Shown: positions 8,459 to 19,906 of the stretch, piece after piece | Position numbering within the stretch: the first letter of the stretch is position 1 | Layout: every line of letters begins with the position of its first letter | DNA from: JAUSIF01 sp963711595 | GTDB lineage: Bacteria; Pseudomonadota; Alphaproteobacteria; Rhizobiales; Xanthobacteraceae | Assembly: GCA_963711595.1 (NCBI GenBank) | Contig: CAVQER010000007.1 | Location: 62,001-126,000 of the forward strand | Direction: 5' to 3' | DNA length: 64,000 bases | Notes under the pieces: generated by a model | The model's input: the letters and a program-made list of their open reading frames with translations, nothing else | Told to the model about the DNA's origin: nothing | The model's database searches: none | Translations under genes and position numbers: made by a program

Positions 8459-9275
8459 ATGACCGATCTGCTTAGAACCCTTGCGATCGCAGTCGTACTG
8501 GCCGGCACTCCGTCCGCCGCAACGACCCAACAGCCGCTGACCGAGGAGCGTTGTCCGCGCCTCGTCGCACAGCACAGCCCGCGCGTCATTCCTGCGGGGT
8601 TCAGACTTGCCTCGATAAAGCAAGGCGAGGTGAGCCTCACCTATATCGGGCATTCTACCTTCTTGATCGAAAGTGCCGCCGGCGTGCGGATCGCCACCGA
8701 CTACAACGACTATGTGCGGCCGCCGGTGGTCCCCGATGTCGCCACCATGAACCGCGCCCACTCCACGCACTACACCAACAATCCGGATCCCGGCATCAAG
8801 CACGTGTTGCGCGGCTGGGGCCGCGAGGGCGAGCCGGCACGCTACGACTTACAGGTCGATGACGTGTGGGTGCGCAATGTCGTCACCAATATCCGCGACT
8901 GGGGTGGCGGGACTGCGCTGCACGGCAATTCGATCTTTGTGTTCGAAAGCGGCGGAGTTCTGTATCGCGCATCTCGGACATCTGCATCACACGCTGACGC
9001 CCGCCCACGTCGAGGAACTTGGCCGCATCGACGTCGTGCTCGTGCCGGTGGATGGCACGTACACGCTCAATGTCGACGGCATGGTGGAGGTTCTGAAGCA
9101 AATCAACGCGCCGCTGGCGATTCCGATGCACGTGTTCAGCCCGTACACGCTGGATCGGTTTCTCGAGGCAATGGGCGCGATCTATGAGACGGAACGGAGC
9201 GGAGGCTCGATGGTCGTCGTGTCGCGGGCCACGCTTCCAACAAAACCGAAGATGCTCGTGCTGCGGGGCCGCTAA
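8459..9275 (+). CDS. Exported metallo-beta-lactamase-fold hydrolase, interrupted by a +1 frameshift
   Basis: Reads as a signal peptide (MTDLLRTLAIAVVLAGTPS) followed by a metallo-beta-lactamase-fold domain: GHSTFLIES, ATDYNDYVRPP, AHSTHYTNN, then IAHLGHLHHTLTPAHVEEL and VDGTYTLNVDG. The two halves are in different frames. The switch is at GAGTTC 8955-8960: dropping one base gives GGVCIAHLGHLHH and restores a protein of about 271 residues. The start is the ATG at 8459, with GGAG upstream. It is either a pseudogene or a sequence error (see findings). The substrate is unknown; related proteins are annotated as Zn-dependent or lactonase-like hydrolases. The end overlaps the convergent dctM stop by four bases. 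Confidence 0.75.
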
Positions 9276-10588
9276 CCCAGGATAGCGATGCTGAGCTGCG
9301 GAAAAGCGATCAGCAGAATCAACACTGCCAGCATGATCACAGCAAACGGAAATGCCCCGGCAAACACGTCGTTCAGCGAAATATCCGTTCGATCAAGCGT
9401 CTGCTTGATGACGAAGCAGGAAATGCCAAACGGTGGCGTAAGCAATCCGATCTCGGCCCCGACCACTGTCACGATTCCGAACCAGACGAGGCTATTGCCT
9501 CCGTCTTCCATCGCCTTCAGAAACAGCGGCGCGCAAATCAGGATGATCGAAGAAGTATCGATGATGGTGCCAAGAAAAAGAAGCAACAGGACGTAGAGAA
9601 ACATCATCATCGCGAAGCTGAGATCGGCTTGACTGAGCCAACCGCTGAACATCGATGGAAGTCCGGCGATGCCGAGCATGCGGCTGTACATCGTGGCGGC
9701 CATGATCAGAAACAGGATCGCCGCCGTGATGTGGCCGGTGTCGATCAACACTTCCTTGATCGCCTTCCAGGACATGCGCTTCTTTATCGCTGCGATGACG
9801 AAGGCAACGAGCGCGCCGGCTGCGCCTGCCTCTGAGGCCGTGACAATGCCCGCGTAGATACCTCCAAGCACGATGAGAATGAGCAGGGTCAGCGGTGCGA
9901 GCTTGGCCAGGATCTCGACGGTTGACATGAGCGGCTTGCCGCCGGCGTCGACAAGCGCACCTCTTCCGACGAAGGTCGGCGTAAAGTAGGTCATTGCGAA
10001 GATCGCCGCAGCGAACGCGGCAGAAAGCACGAGTCCCGGAACAACCCCTGCGAGAAACATGTCTCCGACAGATTGTTCGGCGACAAATGCGTAGATGATC
10101 AGCATCACGCTCGGCGGGATGATCATTCCAAGCACCGAGCTCCCAGCCACCACGCCTACTGCGAAACGATTGGTGTATTGGTAGCGGATCATCTCCGGCA
10201 CCGAGACACGCGTGAAAACCGACGCCGAGGCGATCGATGAGCCGGTGACGGCCGCAAAGGCTGCATTGGCAGCAACTGTCGCTATACCGAGACCGCCGCG
10301 CACGCGCCGGAATACCTGGTGTGCAACGTCATAGATATCGGTGCCGATTCCAGCCTTGCCGACAATCAATCCCATCATCACGAAGGTCGGAATGCTGGCG
10401 AAGTCGTAGGATTTGATCGAGTCCGTGACCGCAAGCGTCATAAGGTTCACGGCGACGTCGACACTTCCGCGCAAGAGCCACACGCCGAGAAACGACACGA
10501 GACTCAAGGCGATCGCGACGTAGGCTCCGAAATAGATCAGGAGGACAATCACAACGAGCGATATGAGGCCGACGACAAACGGATCCAT
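9272..10588 (-). CDS. dctM: TRAP transporter large permease (DctM)
   Basis: Large membrane subunit of a tripartite ATP-independent periplasmic transporter, which moves an organic acid or similar solute using an ion gradient. It has 438 residues and a dozen hydrophobic segments. The TRAP-M motifs are visible: VMMGLIVGKAG near the N-terminus, AAVTGSSIASASVFTRVSVPEM, and GLLTPPFGISCFV near the C-terminus. It is the last gene of dctP-dctQ-dctM, seven bases after dctQ. Two motifs common in the family, a TxxPP stretch and a small-residue helix, are present, so it looks functional. Confidence 0.93.
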   Translation of the reverse strand: MDPFVVGLISLVVIVLLIYFGAYVAIALSLVSFLGVWLLRGSVDVAVNLMTLAVTDSIKSYDFASIPTFVMMGLIVGKAGIGTDIYDVAHQVFRRVRGGLGIATVAANAAFAAVTGSSIASASVFTRVSVPEMIRYQYTNRFAVGVVAGSSVLGMIIPPSVMLIIYAFVAEQSVGDMFLAGVVPGLVLSAAFAAAIFAMTYFTPTFVGRGALVDAGGKPLMSTVEILAKLAPLTLLILIVLGGIYAGIVTASEAGAAGALVAFVIAAIKKRMSWKAIKEVLIDTGHITAAILFLIMAATMYSRMLGIAGLPSMFSGWLSQADLSFAMMMFLYVLLLLFLGTIIDTSSIILICAPLFLKAMEDGGNSLVWFGIVTVVGAEIGLLTPPFGISCFVIKQTLDRTDISLNDVFAGAFPFAVIMLAVLILLIAFPQLSIAILG

Positions 10589-10595
10589 GCGCCCG

Positions 10596-11195
10596 CTACT
10601 CGATTTCCCGATCTACAGTGGGCTTCTCCTCGCCCCGCCAAAGCTTCACTGCGCGAACAACGAAGCAGAGAAGGGCCGCGATGGCGCCCACGACAACGAT
10701 CGCTTTCATCGGCCAATCCGGGAATGTGAATACCCCGCGCACCCCCATGAAGTATCCCCGCTGATACGACTGGATGAGGAGCGGCACCGAGCCGGCGAGG
10801 ATCAGCGCCATCGCGACGGCGCCGAGTAGTTCGAAGGTCGCCACAACTCCCCGACCGACAACGGAACCGGCGGCGAACTGCGCAAGATAGGTGTCGGAAC
10901 GCGTCAACTTGCCGAGCCGAATGGTGTCGGCGAGTTGACAAAATACGATGACGGCGAGGGAGACTGCGACGACCTCGATCATGCCCGCTATCGGAGCGTT
11001 GAAAAGCGTACGACCGAAGGCGTCTGCGTCGATCAGAATGACGAGTAACAGCACCCAAATTGACCCGATCGCGTTCATCACAATGACGACGCGGTCGAGC
11101 AGGCTCGTCGGTCCGGGCTTGGTGCTCACGCGCGTGGCTCGCAAGCTGCCGTCGGATACAGCGTCCGGGGGTCGACTATTCCTTGTCCCAGTCAC
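10596..11195 (-). CDS. dctQ: TRAP transporter small permease (DctQ)
   Basis: Small membrane subunit paired with DctM. The protein has 199 residues with four predicted membrane helices (about 33-53, 68-90, 108-130, 155-180) after a polar 30-residue N-terminus. The start at 11195 overlaps the 3' end of dctP by 20 bases, suggesting translational coupling. DctQ sequences diverge widely, so the call rests on size, helix number and position between dctP and dctM. Confidence 0.88.
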   Translation of the reverse strand: MTGTRNSRPPDAVSDGSLRATRVSTKPGPTSLLDRVVIVMNAIGSIWVLLLVILIDADAFGRTLFNAPIAGMIEVVAVSLAVIVFCQLADTIRLGKLTRSDTYLAQFAAGSVVGRGVVATFELLGAVAMALILAGSVPLLIQSYQRGYFMGVRGVFTFPDWPMKAIVVVGAIAALLCFVVRAVKLWRGEEKPTVDREIE

Positions 11196-12252
11196 GCAAC
11201 GGTTTCGCGCCGCCCGCGCGAATGCCGGCCATAAACGCCGCGAGGAACGCCTTGCCCGGCAGACCCATTTTCTCCGTTGCTACGACCCATTCCTGCGCAA
11301 GGTTCGGAAGCGCCTTGGCCCAGGCCGCGCGTTCGTCGGCAGAAACTTCGACGATCTTGCCGCCGCCGGCGAGGTAGGCCTTCAAAGACTGATCACCGAG
11401 TTCGGCAGCCTTGTCACCGAGACGATCGCGGTAGGCGATTGCGACATCCTGCAACACCTTCTTCACCTCGTCGGGAAGTTTGGACCAGATGTCCTTGTTG
11501 ACCGTCAGTGACTTGTTCACCGCGGTTCCGAAATCGACGCGCACGTAGTAGGGCGCGACTTCCTGCAGTTTGAAGGAAGCAGCCCCTTCCATCCACATCA
11601 CGCAGCCTTCGGTTACGCCGGTCTTGATGTTGTTGTAGTAGTCGGCGAGGCTGCCGCGCACGCCGACCGCCCCGACGGGATCAAGAAAACGCATGTTGTC
11701 GCCGGCGGCATTGATGCGGATGCCCTTCAACTCGGATGCCTTCGCAATCGGCCTGCGCGTGAATATCTCGTAGCTGTCGATCGTCGAGTAGTTCGTCAAA
11801 AGCACCTGGTTCAGCTTTTCAAACTGCGCGCGAAACTCCGGCATCTTCGCTGCGAGATCGTCCATTACCTTGGACTGGAGCTTCGCATCGCTGTTCGTGA
11901 AGGGGAGATTGTACGGAAGGTTGTTGAGCGGCAGCTTGTCCGGGTGGAACGGTACGGTAATGATGCCGATGTCGCCGAGACCCTTCTCCATCGCTTCTAG
12001 TACGCCCGTGGGCTTCGCGATTTGGGCCGACCATGCCTGCGTCCAGTTGATCTTGTATTTGCCGCTCGCGGCGAGGCGCTTGTCGACCTCGGGAATGTAG
12101 AATTCGATGAATTCCTTCACCCACAGCGCACGCGGCGGATAGCCGTCGATCGCGGTTAGGTTGATCGTCTGCTGTGCATTGGCGGGAATCGGAAGCGCAG
12201 CCAAAGCGATGACGGCCGCGACCAAGCGCACCGTCCGTGCGGTGTACAGCAT
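11176..12252 (-). CDS. dctP: TRAP transporter substrate-binding protein (DctP)
   Basis: Periplasmic solute receptor of 358 residues with a signal peptide (cleavage near PANAQQT, residue 26). TRAP-P features are the N-terminal domain with WSAQIAKPTGVLEAMEKG, the hinge with the ligand-anchoring Arg region (ELKGIRINAAGDN) and EGCVMWMEGA. The ligand cannot be named; the fold binds mainly dicarboxylates, keto acids and aromatic or branched acids. A strong GGAGGA ribosome binding site precedes the ATG at 12252. First gene of its operon; its 134-base upstream region follows the gyrB stop. Confidence 0.92.
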   Translation of the reverse strand: MLYTARTVRLVAAVIALAALPIPANAQQTINLTAIDGYPPRALWVKEFIEFYIPEVDKRLAASGKYKINWTQAWSAQIAKPTGVLEAMEKGLGDIGIITVPFHPDKLPLNNLPYNLPFTNSDAKLQSKVMDDLAAKMPEFRAQFEKLNQVLLTNYSTIDSYEIFTRRPIAKASELKGIRINAAGDNMRFLDPVGAVGVRGSLADYYNNIKTGVTEGCVMWMEGAASFKLQEVAPYYVRVDFGTAVNKSLTVNKDIWSKLPDEVKKVLQDVAIAYRDRLGDKAAELGDQSLKAYLAGGGKIVEVSADERAAWAKALPNLAQEWVVATEKMGLPGKAFLAAFMAGIRAGGAKPLRDWDKE

Positions 12253-12386
12253 GAGGTCCTCCCCTGCCCTGGCTCTTGATTATTGGTACGTCCGAGGGCG
12301 CCTCATCTTCGTGGAACGACCACGAGAGTCAACGCTGGGCGGGATTGGTTGAGGACGCGGAGAGAACGCGGAAACTGCTTTCTGGC

Positions 12387-14825
<2,439 letters not shown>

Positions 14826-14856
14826 CGGAACTGGCCTCGAATCGAAGGGGAAACAG

Positions 14857-14872
14857 GGGGTATTTCTACCCC
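14857..14872 (-). other. Perfect hairpin in the gyrB leader
   Basis: GGGGTA (14857-14862) and TACCCC (14867-14872) form a perfect six-pair stem with a TTTC loop, 31 bases before the gyrB start. No T run follows on the gyrB strand, so it is not a classic terminator. Function unknown. Confidence 0.4.
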
Positions 14873-15024
14873 ATTCGCGGGGTGTTTTGGTGGCAAAGAA
14901 AGCGCAGTTTGAAGCGGCTTTCCTGCCTTGTTGCATATGGGTTGTCACGGCACCGGAACAAGGCGATTTTCGCTGCCCGAAAAGGCCTGCCGCCGATGCT
15001 GTGCCGGGGCCGTGTTTTTGCCTC

Positions 15025-16209
15025 TCAGTCAGCCGCCGCAACGACGCCCGGCGCGACGCGCAGGCGCTCGCACCGGCCGCCGAGCGCCGAAAACGCACTC
15101 TCGTCGACACCGGTCATCCATATCTGTGCACCGAGGTGCATCAGCGCTTCGAGCAACGCCGCGCGCCGATCCTCGTCCAAGAAAGCCGCGACGTCATCCA
15201 GCAGCACGATGGGTGAAGCGCCATGCATTCCCGCGACCAGCCGCGCGTGCGAGACAACAACGCCGACTAAAAGCGCTTTGCGCTCGCCCGTGGAGGCGCG
15301 AGCGGCCGGAATGTTCTTGCCTTCGTGAACGACGGCGAGATCAGATAGGTGCGGACCGTCCAGCGTGCGACCGGCCGCACGGTCACGGGGCCGGGCTTCT
15401 CGCAGGCTCACACGATAGCGGTCTTCGAGCTCGATCGCGGCCGTCGAGGCCAGTTCCGCTTCCATCCATCCTTCGAGCGATAGCGAAGCGGAAGGAAACG
15501 GAGACGCCGGATCACGCGACGACCCGATTTCCGACATCAGCCGGCGGACCGTTTCCACCCGCGCAGCCGCGACCGCAATGCCAAGCTCCGCCACCTCATG
15601 CTCGATCGCGTCGAGCCAACGGGAATCCGGATTGATTTCTTCGAGCAGACGGTTACGCGAGCGTAGCGCACGCTCAAGCGCGTTCACGCGGCTGCCGTGC
15701 GCCGCATCGATCGCGAGCACGAGGCGATCGAGAAAACGCCGCCGTTCCGAAGCGGGCCCAAGAAACAACCCGTCCATTTCCGGAACGAGCCAAACCACAC
15801 GCAAATGCTCCGCGAAGGCGATCGCCGAGGGCACGCTTTCGCGATCAACGCGATGACGCCGCACCGGCACCGCGTCCGCAATCGGAGGATCGATCCCTGT
15901 CCCGAGTTGCACCTTCCCGAGCGCGCCGTCCGCGACGGCCGCCACCGCCCAGGAACCATCGCCCTCGGTGTTGGCAACATCCTCGAGCGTAGCGCGGCGC
16001 AGCCCGCGCCCCGGCGAGAGAAACGAAATTGCCTCGAGGAGATTGGTCTTGCCCGCACCATTCGGGCCGATCAGCACTATCGGACCGTTCCCTACGGAAA
16101 GTTCGGCGCGGCGGTAAGAGCGGAAATTGGTAAGCTGCAGTCGGCGGACACCAACGCGCTCGGCTTGGCGGCGCTTTTCCTTGTCCGGCGAAGAATCGGT
16201 GCGGATCAC
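15025..16209 (-). CDS. recF: DNA replication and repair protein RecF
   Basis: SMC-like ATPase that, with RecO and RecR, loads RecA at gaps. The protein has 394 residues: Walker A GPNGAGKT (48-55), followed by NLLEAISFLSPG. The ABC signature region lies near the C-terminus (ASTGERKALLVGVVVSHA) and Walker B is IVLLDDVAAFLDEDRR. The start is GTG at 16209, which forms a GTGA overlap with the dnaN stop, so the two are translationally coupled. Length is typical. Confidence 0.95.
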   Translation of the reverse strand: MIRTDSSPDKEKRRQAERVGVRRLQLTNFRSYRRAELSVGNGPIVLIGPNGAGKTNLLEAISFLSPGRGLRRATLEDVANTEGDGSWAVAAVADGALGKVQLGTGIDPPIADAVPVRRHRVDRESVPSAIAFAEHLRVVWLVPEMDGLFLGPASERRRFLDRLVLAIDAAHGSRVNALERALRSRNRLLEEINPDSRWLDAIEHEVAELGIAVAAARVETVRRLMSEIGSSRDPASPFPSASLSLEGWMEAELASTAAIELEDRYRVSLREARPRDRAAGRTLDGPHLSDLAVVHEGKNIPAARASTGERKALLVGVVVSHARLVAGMHGASPIVLLDDVAAFLDEDRRAALLEALMHLGAQIWMTGVDESAFSALGGRCERLRVAPGVVAAAD

Positions 16210-17321
16210 ACTCGCATCGGCATGAGTACGTAGAGCGCGCCGGCGGGCTCGCTGTCTTCCAGCAAGGTCGGCGAGCCGGGATCGGCCAGTTTCAACCGCG
16301 CCTTCTCGCCTTCGATCTGACCGGTAATGTCCAGCAGGTAGCGGCTGTTGAAGCCGATATCGAGGGCGTCGGCGCTGTATTCGACTTCCAATTCTTCGGT
16401 CGCGCTACCCGAGTCCGGGTTGGTCACTGAGAGCGTGAGCTTGCCGGCGTTGATCGAGAGCTTCACGGCGCGCCCGCGCTCGCTGGACACAGTGGACACG
16501 CGATCGACCGCGGCGGCGAAGTCGCCTTTCTCGACCACAAGGATCTTGTCGTTTCCGACCGGAATGACCCGCCCGTAGTCCGGGAAGGTCCCGTCGATCA
16601 GCTTTGATGTGAGAACGACGCTGCCAAGAGAGAACCGAATCTTCGCCGGCGAGATTTCGATCTGCACCTCATCGCCGGCATCTTCCAACAGGCGTTGCAC
16701 TTCCGCCACCGCCTTGCGCGGAACGATGATGCCGGGCATGCCCGCGGCGCCTTTGGGCGCGGGAAGATCGACCTGGGCCAGGCGGTGGCCGTCGGTCGCC
16801 ACGGCACGAAGCTTCGCCGCCTTCTCGTCGATGACGTGCAGATAAATGCCGTTCAGGTAGTAACGCGTCTCTTCCGTGGAGATTGCGAACTGTGTCTTGT
16901 CGACGAGGCGTTTGAGGTCGGCCGGAGCCAGGCTGAAGCGATGTGGAAGGTCGCCCGCGGCAAGATCGGGAAAGTCGGTCTCCGGAAGCGTCTGCAGAGA
17001 GAAGCGTGAACGTCCCGCGCGTACCTGCAAAGAGCCGCGGTCGCCGCCCGTCTGCAGCTCGATCTGGGAGCCCTCCGGCAGCTTTCGCACGATGTCATAG
17101 AACATGTGCGCCGGAACGGTCGTGGCGCTCTGCTGCTTCACCTCTGCCGGCACCGTCTCGACGATCTCAAGATCAAGGTCGGTAGCCTTCAGCTCGATCC
17201 CATTCTTGCCGGCACGGACCAACACGTTCGCCAGAATCGGGATGGTATTCCGGCGCTCGACGACCCGGTGCACATGGGCGAGCGCCCTGACGAGTTCGGC
17301 TCGCTCTAAGGTGACCTTCAT
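16206..17321 (-). CDS. dnaN: DNA polymerase III sliding clamp (beta subunit)
   Basis: Forms the ring dimer that tethers DNA polymerase III to DNA. The protein has 371 residues in three clamp folds. Seen: the N-terminal VERRNTIPILANVLV segment, the central PETDFPDLAAG and IIVPRKAVAEVQRLL, and the C-terminal YVLMPMRV, which closes the protein-binding cleft used by polymerase and repair partners. It lies 126 bases after dnaA on the same strand and overlaps recF by four bases. Confidence 0.96.
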   Translation of the reverse strand: MKVTLERAELVRALAHVHRVVERRNTIPILANVLVRAGKNGIELKATDLDLEIVETVPAEVKQQSATTVPAHMFYDIVRKLPEGSQIELQTGGDRGSLQVRAGRSRFSLQTLPETDFPDLAAGDLPHRFSLAPADLKRLVDKTQFAISTEETRYYLNGIYLHVIDEKAAKLRAVATDGHRLAQVDLPAPKGAAGMPGIIVPRKAVAEVQRLLEDAGDEVQIEISPAKIRFSLGSVVLTSKLIDGTFPDYGRVIPVGNDKILVVEKGDFAAAVDRVSTVSSERGRAVKLSINAGKLTLSVTNPDSGSATEELEVEYSADALDIGFNSRYLLDITGQIEGEKARLKLADPGSPTLLEDSEPAGALYVLMPMRV

Positions 17322-17447
17322 GCGACGTGATCCGGATTGAGGCGCGTTCGGACCGCGGCAGCCAAAAATGGGCTGACGCAGGGCCGCAGACTTTGGCGTT
17401 TCAGACCCGATTCCGCAAGTGCGGACGCCGACTTTCAGGGCGCGGGG

Positions 17448-18902
17448 TCACTCCTGAAGCAATCGCTTCAGCCCCTCGATCTCCTCGGCGAGCCCTTTGT
17501 CTCCCTGCACCAATCCCTCAATCTTGCGCACCGCGTGCAGTACCGTTGTGTGATCCCGGCCCCCGAAACGGCGCCCGATTTCCGGCAGGGAGCGTAGCGT
17601 CAGCGTTTTCGCTAGGTACATGGCGATCTGTCGCGGCCTCACGACGTTGGCTGTCCGCCGCGATGACAGGAGATCGGCGCGCGAAACCCCGTAGTGCTTG
17701 GCGACGATCCGCAGAATGTCCTCGACCCGGATGCGGCGCGGATCGGCCGGGCGGATGAGATCGCGGATGACCTCATCGGCCATCTCCACCGTAACCGGCC
17801 GACCACTCAGTTGGTTGTGGGCGAGCAGCCGGTTTACTGCCCCATCGAGGTCGCGCCCGTTCTGCGTGACCTGTTGCGACACGTGCTGGAGCACGGCCGC
17901 CGGTACGTCGAAGCCCGGATGTTGCGCCTTTAGCGCCGCGACACGTGTTTCGAGGATGCGCAGACGCAGATCCACTTCAAGCGGTGCGATCTCGACGACG
18001 AGCCCAGCCGCGAGGCGCGAGCGCACGCGCTCCTCGAGGCTTTCCAGTTCGGAGGGCGTGCGGTCGGCAGCGATCACGACCTGGCGCCCGGCGTCCACGA
18101 GCGCGTTCAGCGTGTGACAGAACTCCAGCTGAACCTTCGGTCCTTGGAGGAATTGCAGGTCGTCGATGACGAGTGCTTCGATGCCGCGCAGGGCTTCCTT
18201 GAAAGCAATGGCCGACTGGCTCTTTAGTGCCGCGACGAAGCCATACATGAATTTCTCGGCCGTCAAGTAGATCATACGGCGGCCGCTCGCTTCGCCCGCC
18301 CAGACGATCGCCTGCAACAGGTGCGTCTTGCCGAGCCCGACGGCGGCATGAATATAAAGCGGGTTGAAGCGGGCGCTTGCGCTTGCATCGACTTCGGCGA
18401 CCTGACGCGCCGCCGCGTGGGCGAGCGCATTCGAGCGGCCGACAAGGAAGCTTGAGAAGGTGAAGCGCGGATCAAGTGGTGATCCGCCGGAGCCTTGGCG
18501 GGCATGCAGGATCGGTCCGACGTGCGCTGAGGTGCGAACGGTCGGGCCGAGTGGCCGCTCTCCGGCTACTTGATCGACGCGTCCGCCACGCGGCTCGGGC
18601 GGCGCTGTGCGCGCCAACGCGGTGCGGACCAGCAGATCGATCTTGCGGACCGATTGGAATTCCTCGCGGCATAGCGTGAGAATCCGCTCGCCGTAGTGCG
18701 ATTGAATCCAGTTGCGCAGAAAACGCGTCGGCACCGACAGCCTGACGGATTCGCCGGTGCCGGGTTCGAGCGCGATGCTCGTGAACCAGCTGGTGTAGAC
18801 GTCTTCGCCGATCTCCGCTCGCAGGCGGCGGCAAACTTTGTCCCACCGTACAGCGTCGTTGTCGGGCATATCCCGTGCCGGCTCCTGCCTAGGAAGGGCC
18901 AT
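17448..18902 (-). CDS. dnaA: Chromosomal replication initiator DnaA
   Basis: AAA+ ATPase that opens the replication origin. I chose the ATG at 18902 (484 residues) because it has a GGAG seven bases upstream; an in-frame ATG at 18869 is the main alternative and one at 18959 is less likely. Domain I covers about 18-95, a variable linker follows to about 145, and the AAA+ core contains Walker A near 186-193 (AAVGLGKTHLL) and Walker B (ALVIDDLQFLQGPK). Domain IV ends with the DNA-binding signature GGRDHTTVLHAVRKI. The first Walker A residue is Ala rather than the usual Gly. It heads dnaA-dnaN-recF-gyrB. Confidence 0.94.
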   Translation of the reverse strand: MALPRQEPARDMPDNDAVRWDKVCRRLRAEIGEDVYTSWFTSIALEPGTGESVRLSVPTRFLRNWIQSHYGERILTLCREEFQSVRKIDLLVRTALARTAPPEPRGGRVDQVAGERPLGPTVRTSAHVGPILHARQGSGGSPLDPRFTFSSFLVGRSNALAHAAARQVAEVDASASARFNPLYIHAAVGLGKTHLLQAIVWAGEASGRRMIYLTAEKFMYGFVAALKSQSAIAFKEALRGIEALVIDDLQFLQGPKVQLEFCHTLNALVDAGRQVVIAADRTPSELESLEERVRSRLAAGLVVEIAPLEVDLRLRILETRVAALKAQHPGFDVPAAVLQHVSQQVTQNGRDLDGAVNRLLAHNQLSGRPVTVEMADEVIRDLIRPADPRRIRVEDILRIVAKHYGVSRADLLSSRRTANVVRPRQIAMYLAKTLTLRSLPEIGRRFGGRDHTTVLHAVRKIEGLVQGDKGLAEEIEGLKRLLQE

Positions 18903-19453
18903 TGCAGACTCCGAATGCGATGCTCGCTTGGGGCAGACTCGACGCGCCCCCTGGCGCACGCGGCGCCGCGATCACTGAACAGGTTGAACGATGAAAGTGT
19001 TTACTGGGCCGACAGAACTATGATGGTCCTGACGACTTCGAGTGGGAGTCGGCTACGCGACTGCGATACTCGATCCGACTTTGCGGTGCGCCGATGGCCG
19101 TGCGCGTTATTGCCTCCGCCGGCCTGTTTTCGAAATCCGACTTCGGCGCGAAGTCCGACCTCGTCTGTCCATTCCAATTCATGACCGCCCCGCTCGCCGC
19201 CCGGCTCTGCCGAACGGCGTCCATTATTATCCGTTTGGTTTTCTACCGCCTCGTCCGGTCGCCCGATGAGCCGCGTCGTGAACCCCCTGATCAAGACAAA
19301 CGCGATTGCAACGATCCATGTCGCTCCGCGTCCTGCCGTCGTTCGACCAGTTCTTCATCACGAACCGCACGCCCATCGTCGCTGAGTTGAGAACTCACGC
19401 AATCTGGTGAAAGTCCGAGGAACCTCCCGGACACGCGAAAAACGATACACCGC

Positions 19454-19802
19454 GTGACAGGTCGGTCAACGGCTTGCGACGCGAGAAACCGTGCAGTGAC
19501 GGGCGCGCTCGCGGAGTCGACCAACGATCGATGAATTGAGGCACGCGCAACGCTATGAGTTGGCTCGAAGAATCTGGCAAGGACCGAATTGCCCGCGTGA
19601 CAGCGGCGTGACGGCAACACTTGTTTTGTTTTTTTTATGCAGGCCCGTCAACACAGGCAAAATCGAAGTCCGCCTCGTCGCTTGGCCCGCAAGCATATGC
19701 CCGCGCTCAAAATTTTGTGCCGCACAAGTGCGCGTAGCCTGCGCCCGGAAATATTTTTCCGCCGTCGGCGGCGGCCGTCCGAGCAAGATGGATTTGTGAC
19801 AG
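19454..19802 (+). repeat. Five scattered GTGAC(A/G)G heptamers
   Basis: GTGACAG at 19454-19460, GTGACGG at 19496-19502, GTGACAG at 19597-19603, GTGACGG at 19608-19614 and GTGACAG at 19796-19802, all on the plus strand. The third and fourth sit in a 10-bp direct repeat (GCGTGACAGC / GCGTGACGGC) offset by 11 bp, one helical turn. The spacing suggests protein-binding sites; nothing identifies the protein. Confidence 0.4.
19715..19727. repeat. 13-bp palindrome upstream of dnaA
   Basis: TTGTGC and GCACAA around a central C form a perfect inverted repeat, flanked by AT-rich bases on its left. It looks like a dimeric operator; the binding protein is unknown. Confidence 0.35.
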
Positions 19803-19844
19803 TAGCCGCCGGCCGGCGCCGGCAAAGCGGCGAACCCAGAAATC

Positions 19845-19872
19845 AAAAAATCCGGTCGCGAAACCGGATTTT
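19845..19872 (-). terminator. Intrinsic terminator of rpsT
   Basis: AAAATCCGGT (19847-19856) pairs with ACCGGATTTT (19863-19872), a ten-pair stem with a six-base loop. On the minus strand it ends in a run of six T. It lies 34 bases after the rpsT stop. Confidence 0.88.
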
Positions 19873-19906
19873 GACTTCGCGAGCGAGAACGAGACCGCGG
19901 GACTGG

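Larger units (their letters stand above)
18903..19844. other. Non-coding region between dnaA and rpsT
   Basis: About 940 bases without a convincing gene. The short open frames here (for example 19001-19294, 19291-19620 and 19553-19846 on the minus strand) have arginine/serine-rich, shadow-like composition and no recognisable family. The region must hold the dnaA promoter. I looked for DnaA boxes (TTATNCACA): the best is TTATCCGTT at 19227-19235 (six of nine matches), too weak to claim an origin. Other contents are a hairpin around 19413-19432 (GUCCG / CGGAC stem), a T-rich run at 19620-19637, GTGAC(A/G)G repeats and a 13-bp palindrome, listed separately. Confidence 0.6.

Noticed and set aside
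14826..15110. 95-codon N-terminal extension of gyrB
   Set aside because: No resemblance to GyrB, and the ATG at 14825 begins the family sequence.
19407..19440. RNase P RNA fragment (GAAAGTCCG-like sequence)
   Set aside because: Only a short local match and a small hairpin; none of the other conserved RNase P RNA regions is present.
18903..19844. Replication origin between dnaA and rpsT
   Set aside because: No DnaA box better than six of nine matches, no CtrA-type TTAA-N7-TTAA, and in many Hyphomicrobiales the origin lies near hemE/parA rather than dnaA. GC skew was not computed.
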